NCBI RefSeq assembly: GCF_008632335.1
Contig: NZ_VWXX01000003.1
Coordinates: forward strand, 1-64,000
From: Thiohalocapsa marina
GTDB lineage: Bacteria > Pseudomonadota > Gammaproteobacteria > Chromatiales > Chromatiaceae
Direction of reading: 5' to 3'
Length of the DNA stretch: 64,000 nucleotides
In this document: piece by piece, positions 1-11,273 of the stretch
Layout of the letters: the number at the start of each line of letters is the position of its first letter
Numbering within the stretch: the stretch's first letter is position 1
The notes under the pieces: model-generated
The model's input: only the letters and a program-made list of their open reading frames with translations
Told to the model about the DNA's origin: nothing
Database searches by the model: none
Made by a program: the position numbers and the translations under genes

Positions 1-42
1 GCCCGGTCAGCGTGTCGTGTGCAGGGTGAACAAGCGCAGTGT

Positions 43-73
43 GTAGGGTGGACAAGCGCAGCGCCGTCCACCA
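43..73. repeat. 31-bp dispersed repeat, single arm
   Basis: This 31-mer begins GTAGGGTGGACAAGCG and ends CCGTCCACCA. The identical sequence occurs as both arms of a perfect inverted repeat at 59858-59941. A degenerate copy lies just upstream (22-39) and a related inverted piece lies at 88-112. It resembles intergenic repeats common in gammaproteobacteria. No gene is visible in 1-156. Confidence 0.7.
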
Positions 74-156
74 GTGGCCTGTGGCGGATGCGCTTCGCTT
101 ATCCGCCCTACCGTGCATCCGTGTAGGTTATTTCTGAATCGTGCCTTAGGGCTGGC

Positions 157-714
157 TCAGGGCAGGATGCGGATGGGCGTGCCGTCCTTCACCAGTCGCC
201 AGATCTCGTCCATCTCGTCGTTGGTCACGGCGATGCAGCCGTCGGTCCAGTCGCGATCATCGTACTCCCGGGCGACACGGGCAGAGGTCAGCCAGTTGGG
301 GCGGCCGTGGATCATGATCATGCCGCCGGGGTCAACCCCCATGGCACGGGCGGCGGCGCGGTCCCGGGCATTGGGATAGGAGACGTGGATCGACTTGTAG
401 TAGCTGCTGCGCGGATTGCGCCAGTCGAGCACGTATTCGCCCTCGGGGGTGCGTTCGTCGCCCTCCTGCATCTTGTGCCCCACCGGCTGATCGCCCAGGG
501 CGATGCGGTACTCGCGCCGCACCTGGCCGTCTTCGATCAGTTCCAGCCGACGCTCCGCCTTGCGTACCACCACGCTGTCGACCCGCTCGATCTCCGGCGT
601 GGTCTGTCGCGCGGCACAGCCGTGCAGTAACGGCAGCACCAGCAGCAGGACGAATGGCGTGACAGCGGCGGGCGCCGCGGGAATGTGTCCGAACTTCAGG
701 GGGGGAAAGGGCAT
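157..714 (-). CDS. L,D-transpeptidase (YkuD) family lipoprotein
   Basis: A 185-residue protein with an N-terminal hydrophobic segment ending in LLHGC, a likely lipobox, so it is probably anchored in the envelope. The YkuD catalytic region is clear: IMIHGRPNW supplies the conserved His-Gly, and about 30 residues later DWTDGCIAVTNDEMDEIW carries the catalytic Cys (S/T-x-GC type motif). The TPEGEYVLDWRN stretch is also typical. Members make or edit 3-3 peptidoglycan cross-links or attach lipoproteins to peptidoglycan; the substrate here is unknown. The gene stands alone, and the downstream side (1-156) holds only repeats. Confidence 0.85.
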   Translation of the reverse strand: MPFPPLKFGHIPAAPAAVTPFVLLLVLPLLHGCAARQTTPEIERVDSVVVRKAERRLELIEDGQVRREYRIALGDQPVGHKMQEGDERTPEGEYVLDWRNPRSSYYKSIHVSYPNARDRAAARAMGVDPGGMIMIHGRPNWLTSARVAREYDDRDWTDGCIAVTNDEMDEIWRLVKDGTPIRILP

Positions 715-839
715 GGCGTTGGTCGATGGTGGATCCGGTTCCAGCCGGAATCTTATACCCAGCCGGCATGAACCGGAAACCTGCCCATTACGGTGACCGC
801 TGGCGACTGACGACTGGCAGCCCTGCGCAACCGTTGGGC

Positions 840-884
840 GAAGTTTGAAGTTTGAAGTTTGAAGTTTGAAGTGTGAAGTGTGAA
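840..884. repeat. Tandem heptamer GAAGTTT array
   Basis: Four GAAGTTT units are followed by degenerate GAAGTGT units. A short inverted echo (TTCAAACTTC...) occurs near 57695-57722. Such arrays are frequent between gammaproteobacterial genes. The 715-1108 interval contains this array, the next one and a stretch resembling the common CTCTGCG-type intergenic repeat (935-965). No gene is seen there. Confidence 0.7.
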
Positions 885-996
885 GGCAGGAGGCTGGGGG
901 CTGGGGCTGGAGTCTATAAAAAAACTCCCTCTTGCCTCTGCGTTCTCTGCGCCTCAGCGGTTAATCGAGCCGCGTCCAGGGACGGCATGCGCAATG

Positions 997-1066
997 CTGG
1001 CGGCTGGCGGCTGGCGGCTGGCGGCTGGCGGCTGGCGGCTGGCGGCTGGCGGCTGGCGGCTGGCGG
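997..1066. repeat. Ten exact tandem copies of the 7-mer CTGGCGG
   Basis: Ten uninterrupted CTGGCGG units end 43 bp before the hydrolase start at 1109. A related, imperfect CAGCCGC series occurs at 13911-13940. The perfect array is a likely slippage hot spot. If a promoter for the hydrolase lies upstream, unit number would change its spacing; no promoter is visible inside it. Confidence 0.9.
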
Positions 1067-1108
1067 CTGTGTTAGCATTTGCCCGGTCTTCGCCATGGAA
1101 TCGCCGTC

Positions 1109-2164
1109 ATGCTTCGCTTTCTCGCCCGTTTTCTGGTGTTCGTGCTCGCCGTGTTGCTGATCGTTGCCGTGGCCGGTCCGCTGCTGGTGGACCCGACGCC
1201 GGCCCCTGGTGCGACCCGGGCGGAAACCGTGGCAACGGCGGACAGCCGGTTCGTGTCGATCCCCTTTGCCGGCACGAACGGCCTGAATCTGCACTATCTG
1301 GACTCGGCCATCGATCCGGCCGTCGCTCCCTCCATCGATTCGGCAATCGGCCCGGCGGCGGCACGGGCAGCGGACGGGCGCGAACTGACATTCGTGCTGC
1401 TGCACGGGTTCACCTTCAATGCCTTCACCTGGAACCACACCCTCGGCACACTGGCCCCCTTTGGTCGGGCGTTGGCCTATGACCAGATCCCCTATGGCCT
1501 CAGTGCGAAGCCGCTGCCGGGGACCTGGAGCGGCCCCAACCCCTACGCCAAGGCGTCGGCGCTGGAGCAGCTGTTTGCCTTCCTCGATGCGCTCGGCATC
1601 GAACGGGCCGTGCTGGTGGGCAACTCCTCCGGCGGCACGCTGGCCCTGGAGGCGGCGCTTGCGGCGCCGGAGCGCGTGCAGGGGCTGATCCTGCTCGGCC
1701 CCTGGGTCCAGTCCCAGCGGCCCAACCTGCCGGACTGGTTTGCGACCCTGCCGCAGATGCAGCGCATCAGCCTGCTGCTGGCGCGCTACCTCGGCGGCAA
1801 CAGCCCGTTGCTGGACTATTCCTACGCCGATCCGACCCGGATCGACGACGAGCGGCGTGCCCTGACCGGAATCCATCGCCGCATGGCCAACTGGGACGCG
1901 GCCTGGGCGGCCCTGCTGACCCATTCGCTGTCCGAGCCGGTGCTGATCAGCCAGCACCTGGAGGCCATCACCCAGCCGGCCCTGGTCATCTCCGGGTCGG
2001 TGGACCAGGTGGTGCCCATTGCGGATACCCGTGCCACGGCCGAGGCGTTGCCGAACGCCACCCTGGAGATCCTGCCCGGCTGCGGCCATGTTCCCCAGGA
2101 AGAGTGCCCGGACCAGGTGGCCCGGGTGGTGACGGACTGGCTGCGCACGGTGTCGCTGCCGTGA
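1109..2164 (+). CDS. Alpha/beta hydrolase with N-terminal membrane anchor
   Basis: Starting at the ATG at 1109, the protein is 351 residues and opens with a hydrophobic helix (about residues 2-25), probably an uncleaved anchor or signal. The alpha/beta hydrolase landmarks are in order: the oxyanion segment LLHGFTFNAF, the nucleophile elbow GNSSGG (Ser), the acid in GSVDQVVP, and the catalytic His in GCGHVPQEE. An upstream TTG at 1079 is in frame but would put the hydrophobic helix further in. The substrate cannot be read from sequence. The next gene follows after 64 bp on the same strand and may be co-transcribed. Confidence 0.85.
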   Translation: MLRFLARFLVFVLAVLLIVAVAGPLLVDPTPAPGATRAETVATADSRFVSIPFAGTNGLNLHYLDSAIDPAVAPSIDSAIGPAAARAADGRELTFVLLHGFTFNAFTWNHTLGTLAPFGRALAYDQIPYGLSAKPLPGTWSGPNPYAKASALEQLFAFLDALGIERAVLVGNSSGGTLALEAALAAPERVQGLILLGPWVQSQRPNLPDWFATLPQMQRISLLLARYLGGNSPLLDYSYADPTRIDDERRALTGIHRRMANWDAAWAALLTHSLSEPVLISQHLEAITQPALVISGSVDQVVPIADTRATAEALPNATLEILPGCGHVPQEECPDQVARVVTDWLRTVSLP

Positions 2165-2228
2165 CGGCCAGGTCCGTCTCGGATGCGTGAAGATCCTGAT
2201 GACGAGCCCATGACGGGGGAGGTGAGGG

Positions 2229-3662
2229 ATGCATCAGCGATGTCTGGTATTCGGTGCCAGCGGCTACATCGGCAGTCACCTGGTACCGCGCCTGCTGGCG
2301 GAGGGCATCCCGGTGCGGGCCAGCAGCCGCAGCCGGGCATCGCTGGAGGCGCGCGGCTGGCAGGGGGCGGAACTGGTGGAGGCAGACGCCCTGGAGCCGG
2401 CGACGCTGGACGCCGCCCTGGCCGGGGTGGACATCGCCTACTACCTGGTCCACTCCATGGGGGCGGGCAGGGACTTCGGCCGGCTGGACCTTGCCGCCGC
2501 GGCCAATTTTGCCGCTGCGGCGGAGCGCGCCGGGGTTGACCGCATCGTCTATCTGGGCGGCCTGGTGCCGGATGACGCCGACAGCGAGCACATCGTCTCG
2601 CGCCGCGACACGGGCGACGTGCTGCGGCGCGGCCGGGTGCCGGTGATCGAGCTGCGCGCCGGCATCATCGTCGGACCCGGCTCCGCGGCCTTCGAGGTCA
2701 TGCGCGACCTGGTCTATCATCTGCCGGTGATGATCACGCCGCGGTGGGTGCAGGCCAAGTCGCCGCCCATCGCGCTGGACAACCTGCTGATGTACCTGGT
2801 GCGGCTGCCGCAGATCGAGGCCGCCAAAGAGCGCATCTTCGACGCCGGCGGCGCCGAGACCCTGACCTACGCCCGCATGATGCGCATCCTGGCGGAGGTG
2901 GGCGGCCGGCGGCCGCCGCTGGTCATACCGGTGCCAGTGCTGACGCCGAAGCTGTCGTCCTACTGGCTGCGGCTGATCACCGCGGTGCCGACCAATATCG
3001 CACGGGCCCTGATCGAGGGGCTCAAACATGATTTCCATGCCGACGACGCCGAACTGCGGCGACTGGTACCGCAGCATCTGCTCGGTTTTCGCGAGGCCGT
3101 GGAGGCGGTGTTTGCCGCCGAGCGCGCCAGCGAGCCGGTGGCGGCGCGTTGGGTCGAGGGGGCCTTTGCCGTGCGCAAGCAACGAATCGATTACGCCTAT
3201 TATGCCAAGCGCGCCGGCGCCAGCGCCGAGACCACGGCATCGCCGGAGGCGGTTTGGGAGGTGGTCTCCGCCATTGGCGGCGACACCGGCTACTACTACT
3301 TGGACGGCCTCTGGCGGCTGCGCGAGCTGCTGGACTGGGTTGCCGGCGGGCCAGGGCGACGGCATGGCCGGCGCCATCCAACGGATCTGCGCGTGGGCGA
3401 TCGCGTCGACTCCTGGAAGGTGCTGGGTCTGGAGCCCGGGCGGCGCCTGAGCCTGGCGTTCGGCATGCGCGCACCCGGTGCCGGTATGCTCGAATTCGAC
3501 CTGAAGCCGCTCGACAACGGCGGCACCCGCCTGTCCATCACCGCCTACTGGCATCCGGCGGGCGTCTGGGGCCTGCTCTACTGGTATGCCTTCGCCCCCG
3601 CCCATGGGGTCGTCTTCTCAGGCACCGCCCGCGAGATCTGCCGTCGCGCGGAGGGGCATTAG
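2229..3662 (+). CDS. SDR-family NAD(P)-binding protein with C-terminal DUF2867 domain
   Basis: A 477-residue protein. The N-terminal Rossmann domain opens with LVFGASGYIGSHLVP, the glycine-rich dinucleotide site of atypical short-chain dehydrogenases (NmrA/epimerase-like). The C-terminal third, from about residue 320, carries the DUF2867 pattern (WKVLGLEPGRRLSLAFGMRAPG, then YWHPAGVWGLLYWYA). The length matches two-domain members. The reaction is unknown. The last ~70 bp are duplicated in diverged form at 12673-12742, on the far side of the restriction-modification island, so this gene marks the island's left edge. Confidence 0.8.
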   Translation: MHQRCLVFGASGYIGSHLVPRLLAEGIPVRASSRSRASLEARGWQGAELVEADALEPATLDAALAGVDIAYYLVHSMGAGRDFGRLDLAAAANFAAAAERAGVDRIVYLGGLVPDDADSEHIVSRRDTGDVLRRGRVPVIELRAGIIVGPGSAAFEVMRDLVYHLPVMITPRWVQAKSPPIALDNLLMYLVRLPQIEAAKERIFDAGGAETLTYARMMRILAEVGGRRPPLVIPVPVLTPKLSSYWLRLITAVPTNIARALIEGLKHDFHADDAELRRLVPQHLLGFREAVEAVFAAERASEPVAARWVEGAFAVRKQRIDYAYYAKRAGASAETTASPEAVWEVVSAIGGDTGYYYLDGLWRLRELLDWVAGGPGRRHGRRHPTDLRVGDRVDSWKVLGLEPGRRLSLAFGMRAPGAGMLEFDLKPLDNGGTRLSITAYWHPAGVWGLLYWYAFAPAHGVVFSGTAREICRRAEGH

Positions 3663-3690
3663 GATCCGGCCGAGACGCCCGCCCCTGCGC
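3593..3690. repeat. Left copy of diverged ~98-bp direct repeat (SDR 3' end + antisense hdfR tail)
   Basis: It aligns without gaps to 12673-12770, with roughly 13 differences in the first 90 positions. On the plus strand it encodes the last residues of the SDR protein, GVVFSGTAREICRRAEGH-stop. On the minus strand it reads GRLGRILMPLRATADL..-stop, which matches the C-terminus of the LysR gene at the right copy (GRLGRMLAPLRAPADL..). Each copy therefore holds the tails of both convergent genes. Confidence 0.8.
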
Positions 3691-3858
3691 TGCGCTCACT
3701 GACCACCGCCTGCACGGCGCTGAGTATCACCTGTGGCTGCGCAACAGCGACGCCCTGTGTCGCATGACCGATTCCCCTTTACCGAACATGACGCTGGCAC
3801 CGGGCTTTGTATCACCGCCGCCCGCCGCGACCTCATCTGTACACCCCCGAGGGATCGT

Positions 3859-5580
3859 ATGAACAACACGGAACAGCAATTCCTGAACGATCTGGACGCC
3901 AAGCTCTGGAAGGCCGCCGACAAGCTGCGCTCCAACCTCGATGCCGCCAACTACAAGCACGTGGTCCTGGGGCTGATCTTCCTCAAGTACGTGTCCGATG
4001 CCTTCGAGGAACGGCAGGAATCCCTGCTGGCGCTGTTCAAGACCGACAGCGACGACAACATCTACTACCTGCCCCCACCAGAAAAGACAGACAGCGACTT
4101 CGACAGCGACGAGGCGTATCAACAGGCGCTGCAGGACGAGCTGGAAGTGCTCGATTACTACCGGGAAGCCAACGTGTTCTGGGTGCCCAAGGCGGCCCGC
4201 TGGGGCACGCTGAAGGAAAAGGCCGTGCTGCCGGTAGGCACTGTGCTTTGGCAGGACGACGCCGGTAACAACGTTAAACTGCGCTCGGTATCGTGGCTGA
4301 TCGACAACGCGCTGGAAGAGATCGAACGCAGCAACACCAAGCTCAAGGGCATCCTGAACCGCATCAGCCAGTATCAGCTGGACAACGACAAGCTGCTGGG
4401 CCTGATCAACACCTTCTCCGACACCTCGTTCACCAGGCCCTTGTACAACGGCGAGCCGCTGAGCCTGCACAGCAAGGACATCCTCGGTCATGTGTACGAG
4501 TACTTCCTTGGTCAGTTCGCACTGGCAGAGGGCAAGCAAGGCGGCCAGTACTACACCCCCAAGAGCATCGTTACCCTGATTGTGGAGATGCTGGAGCCCT
4601 ACAGTGGGCGTGTCTACGATCCGGCCATGGGCTCTGGCGGCTTCTTCGTCTCCAGCGACAAGTTCATCGAAGAGCACGCCAAGGAACAGCACTACGACGC
4701 CGCCGAGCAGAAGAAGCACATCTCCGTGTACGGGCAAGAATCCAACCCCACCACCTGGAAACTGGCCGCCATGAACATGGCCATCCGGGGCATCGACTTC
4801 AACTTCGGCAAGAAGAACGGTGACACCTTCCTCGACGACCAGCACCCGGACCTGCGCGCCGACTTCGTGATGGCCAACCCGCCCTTCAACATGAAGGACT
4901 GGTGGAGCGAGTCACTGGCCGAAGATGCCCGCTGGAAGTACGGCACCCCGCCCAAGGGCAACGCTAACTTCGCGTGGATGCAACACATGCTGCACCACCT
5001 TGCGCCGACGGGCAGCATGGCCCTGCTGTTAGCCAACGGTTCCATGAGTTCCAACACCAACAACGAAGGTGAGATTCGCAAGCGCTTGATCGAGGAAGAC
5101 CTTGTCGAGTGCATGGTCGCCCTGCCGGGGCAGCTGTTCACCAACACCCAGATCCCCGCCTGCATCTGGTTCCTGACCAAGGACAAGAGCGGCAAGGACG
5201 GCAAGAAGCGCGACCGCCGCGACGAAGTGCTGTTCATCGACGCCCGTAACCTCGGCTACATGCGTGACCGTGTACTACGTGACTTCACCGCCGATGACAT
5301 CCGCAAGGTTGCAGACACCTTCCATGCGTGGCAGTCCGGTGAGGGTTACGAAGACGTGGCCGGGTACTGCGCTGCCGTCGACTTCCAGCAGATTGAGAAA
5401 CACGACTTCGTGCTGACACCGGGCCGCTACGTCGGCGCACCGGATCAGGAGGACGACGGCGAGCCCTTCGCGGAAAAGATGGCTCGACTGACCGGTCAGC
5501 TACAGGCACAGTTTGCTGAAAGTGACCGGCTGGAAGCTGAGATTAAGCGGAATCTGGGAGGGCTGGGGTATGAGTTCTGA
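3859..5580 (+). CDS. hsdM: Type I restriction-modification methyltransferase subunit M
   Basis: A 573-residue N6-adenine methyltransferase. The N-terminal HsdM domain (LDAKLWKAADKLRSN...KYVSDAFEE) precedes the SAM-binding motif VYDPAMGSGGFF (about residues 253-264) and the catalytic NPPF at residue 340 (FVMANPPFNMKDWW). It pairs with HsdS to methylate the target, and with HsdS and HsdR to restrict. I chose the ATG at 3859, behind GAGGGA and at the conserved N-terminus; the frame stays open upstream to 3733. Its end overlaps hsdS by 11 bp, so the two are translationally coupled. Confidence 0.95.
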   Translation: MNNTEQQFLNDLDAKLWKAADKLRSNLDAANYKHVVLGLIFLKYVSDAFEERQESLLALFKTDSDDNIYYLPPPEKTDSDFDSDEAYQQALQDELEVLDYYREANVFWVPKAARWGTLKEKAVLPVGTVLWQDDAGNNVKLRSVSWLIDNALEEIERSNTKLKGILNRISQYQLDNDKLLGLINTFSDTSFTRPLYNGEPLSLHSKDILGHVYEYFLGQFALAEGKQGGQYYTPKSIVTLIVEMLEPYSGRVYDPAMGSGGFFVSSDKFIEEHAKEQHYDAAEQKKHISVYGQESNPTTWKLAAMNMAIRGIDFNFGKKNGDTFLDDQHPDLRADFVMANPPFNMKDWWSESLAEDARWKYGTPPKGNANFAWMQHMLHHLAPTGSMALLLANGSMSSNTNNEGEIRKRLIEEDLVECMVALPGQLFTNTQIPACIWFLTKDKSGKDGKKRDRRDEVLFIDARNLGYMRDRVLRDFTADDIRKVADTFHAWQSGEGYEDVAGYCAAVDFQQIEKHDFVLTPGRYVGAPDQEDDGEPFAEKMARLTGQLQAQFAESDRLEAEIKRNLGGLGYEF

Positions 5581-7024
5581 ACAGGCTGGCATTTTCGAAC
5601 ACCTGTACCACAACCTGCCTGAAGACTGGCAGCTGTTGTCGCTGCCCGTTGCAGTAGACTTTCAAGAAGGTCCCGGAATCCTTGCTAAGGACTTTCACCC
5701 AGAAGGGATACCTCTGCTACGTTTAGCATCAATAGCAGGGCCTGTAACCAACTTTGCGGGATGTAACTACTTAGACCCTGCCAAGGTGTCGCAAAAATGG
5801 GCGCACTTTAAACTGTTGGCAAAGGATATACTCCTCAGCACCAGCGGAAGCCTCGGCCGAGTGTCAGAGGTTTCTGCTGAACAGGAAGGTAGTATTTGTT
5901 ACACAGGTATAATCAGGTTTAGGCCGAAGTCAGACTTAGTGCGTCGCCATTACATTAAGTATTTTTTGCAGTCAAACTCTTTCCGCCAGCAAGCGGTTGC
6001 CAGTGCTTCAGGGTCTGTACTCAGTCATTTTGGGCCAACGCACCTAAAACAGATGAGCTTCCCACTGCCCCCCGTTCAGTATCAAGACTTCATTGATTCA
6101 CTCCTACGCCCAGTAGACGACAAAATCCAGCTCAACCACCAGATCAACCAGACCCTCGAACAGATGGCGCAAGCGATCTTCAAGAGCTGGTTCGTCGACT
6201 TCGAGCCGGTCAAGGCCAAGATCTCTGCACTGGAGGCAGGCGGCACTGAAGAGGACGCCCTGCTGGCCGCCATGCAGGTGATCTCCGGTAAGGACGCTGA
6301 CCAGCTGGCTCAGATGCAGGCCGAACAGCCGGAGCAGTACGCCGAACTGCGCACCACCGCTGAACTCTTCCCGTCCGCTATGCAGGACAGTGAGCTGGGC
6401 GAGATACCGGAGGGGTGGGAGGCAGGCAAGCTGAAAGACATAGCACATTACCCAAATGACAGGATTTCGACCGATGTCCTCTCACTAGACACCTACGTCT
6501 CTACCGAGTGCATGATCGAGAACAAGAAAGGCGTATCCGCCGCCGCGTCTCTACCGACAGCAGTAACTGTTCCCAGCTTCAGGACGAACCAAGTCCTCGT
6601 CTCCAATATACGGCCCTATTTCAAGAAACTCTGGCTTGCACAGTACGCGGGTGGGCGCTCACCTGATGTTTTGTGCTTTGAGAGTACCAACCCTCAAGGG
6701 CATGGGTTCCTTTTCAACGTGCTGTATCAAGATCATTTCTTCGATTACATGATGCGCACATCCAAAGGAGCCAAAATGCCCAGAGGGGACAAAAAGGCGG
6801 TCATGGAGTTCGACCTAACGATTCCCTCAAGCGACTTAGTTGCTCGATACTCCCAGCGCATCTCTGAGTTCTACGAATTTGCGGCGGTCAAAAAGTCTGA
6901 AAACGAAATGCTCACACGATTACGTGACGCACTGCTACCCAAACTCCTGTCCGGCGAGCTGACCCTGCCCGACACCGAAGTCGCTCAAACCGAGCCACAG
7001 GACGTTGCCAATGCCGCAGTCTGA
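5570..7024 (+). CDS. hsdS: Type I restriction-modification specificity subunit S
   Basis: A 484-residue protein starting at the ATG at 5570 inside the hsdM end. It has the usual two-lobed plan: target recognition domain 1 (about residues 15-170), a conserved central helix (DKIQLNHQINQTLEQMAQ, then SWFVDFEPVKAK), target recognition domain 2, and a distal conserved repeat (SENEMLTRLRDALLPKLLSGEL). The two recognition domains are visibly less GC-rich (5640-6110, 6430-6900) than the flanks, as expected for modules exchanged between strains. The recognition sequence cannot be deduced. The end overlaps the RhuM-Fic gene. Confidence 0.93.
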   Translation: MSSEQAGIFEHLYHNLPEDWQLLSLPVAVDFQEGPGILAKDFHPEGIPLLRLASIAGPVTNFAGCNYLDPAKVSQKWAHFKLLAKDILLSTSGSLGRVSEVSAEQEGSICYTGIIRFRPKSDLVRRHYIKYFLQSNSFRQQAVASASGSVLSHFGPTHLKQMSFPLPPVQYQDFIDSLLRPVDDKIQLNHQINQTLEQMAQAIFKSWFVDFEPVKAKISALEAGGTEEDALLAAMQVISGKDADQLAQMQAEQPEQYAELRTTAELFPSAMQDSELGEIPEGWEAGKLKDIAHYPNDRISTDVLSLDTYVSTECMIENKKGVSAAASLPTAVTVPSFRTNQVLVSNIRPYFKKLWLAQYAGGRSPDVLCFESTNPQGHGFLFNVLYQDHFFDYMMRTSKGAKMPRGDKKAVMEFDLTIPSSDLVARYSQRISEFYEFAAVKKSENEMLTRLRDALLPKLLSGELTLPDTEVAQTEPQDVANAAV

Positions 7025-7994
7025 CCAGCAACAGGTCCACCTGTTCGTGTCACAGGATGGCCAAGCTCAGCTTGAAGTCGCACTGGATCAGGAGACCGTC
7101 TGGCTCAGTCAGGCGCAGATGTGTGAGCTATTCGGACGTGACCAGTCGGTAATATCCCGCCACGTACGCAACGTCTTCAAGGAAGGGGAGCTGCCCCCAG
7201 AAAGCAATATGCAAAAAGTGCATATTGCCGGTTCGGATAAGCCGGTCGCCCTGTACTCGCTTGATGTAATCATATCGGTCGGCTACCGCGTCAAGTCGCA
7301 GCGTGGCGTCCAATTCCGCCAATGGGCCACCAGCGTGCTCAAACAGCATCTGGTGCAGGGCTATACGCTGAACCAGAAGCGGCTGGCCGAGCGTGGCGTC
7401 GAGTTTGAACAGGCAGTGGCCCTGCTGTCACGCACGCTCAGCAACCAGCAGCTGATTGCCCCATCCGGCGAAGCCGTTGTACAAGTGATCAGCGACTACG
7501 CCCGTTCATGGAGCCTGCTGCAGGGGTATGACGAACAGAGCCTGAGCGACATTGGTGTACGTCAGGACAGCATGCAACCGCTGGCACTGGATGATGTGCT
7601 GGCCGCGATTGCTGCACTGAAGCAGACGCTGATCGCCAAAGGCGAAGCCACCGAGCTGTTCGGCAAGCTGCGTGGTGACGGGCTAGCATCGGCGCTGGCA
7701 ACCATCGAACAAGGCTTTGGCGATGAACTGTTCTACCCCAACGTGGCCAGCCGCGCCGCCCACCTGCTGTACTTCGTGATCAAGAACCACCCGCTGGCAG
7801 ATGGCAATAAGCGCAGCGGCTCCTTCCTGTTCCTCTGGTACTTGCGCCTGAACCAGCACCTGTTGGCACGCCCGGTGGAGCAGCTGATCAACGACAACAC
7901 GCTGGTAGCATTGGCCCTATTGGTGGCCGAGAGCCTGCCGGACCAGAAAGAACTGATGATCCGCCTGATTGAGCACTTCATTCTGCTCAAGTAG
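7011..7994 (+). CDS. RhuM-family protein with C-terminal Fic domain
   Basis: A 327-residue protein using the ATG at 7011, overlapping hsdS by 14 bp (an in-frame TTG lies at 7005). The N-terminal half has the RhuM pattern: VWLSQAQMCELFGRDQSVISRHVRNVFKEGEL, then YSLDVIISVGYRVKSQRG. The C-terminal half carries HPLADGNKRS, the Fic active-site motif (H-P-x-x-x-G-N-K/R-R), so AMP- or NMP-transfer activity is plausible. Genes like this are often carried inside type I R-M operons between S and R. The role there is not settled; a toxin-like or back-up defence function is inference. Confidence 0.85.
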   Translation: MPQSDQQQVHLFVSQDGQAQLEVALDQETVWLSQAQMCELFGRDQSVISRHVRNVFKEGELPPESNMQKVHIAGSDKPVALYSLDVIISVGYRVKSQRGVQFRQWATSVLKQHLVQGYTLNQKRLAERGVEFEQAVALLSRTLSNQQLIAPSGEAVVQVISDYARSWSLLQGYDEQSLSDIGVRQDSMQPLALDDVLAAIAALKQTLIAKGEATELFGKLRGDGLASALATIEQGFGDELFYPNVASRAAHLLYFVIKNHPLADGNKRSGSFLFLWYLRLNQHLLARPVEQLINDNTLVALALLVAESLPDQKELMIRLIEHFILLK

Positions 7995-8019
7995 GCATGA
8001 CCGACCAAGGGAATGACCG

Positions 8020-11169
<3,150 letters not shown>

Positions 11170-11273
11170 AATCGTGCCGCTCCTTTTGCTGAACTGTGCT
11201 GTCGCGATGTTCTGAAAGATGAGCGTCGTGGCGATGTGCAGTGCGCGGGACACGTATGACAAGGGAGATTGCA

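Noticed and set aside
840-1066. Repeat arrays considered as CRISPR
   Set aside because: The units are 7 bp, directly contiguous and without spacers; no cas genes are nearby.
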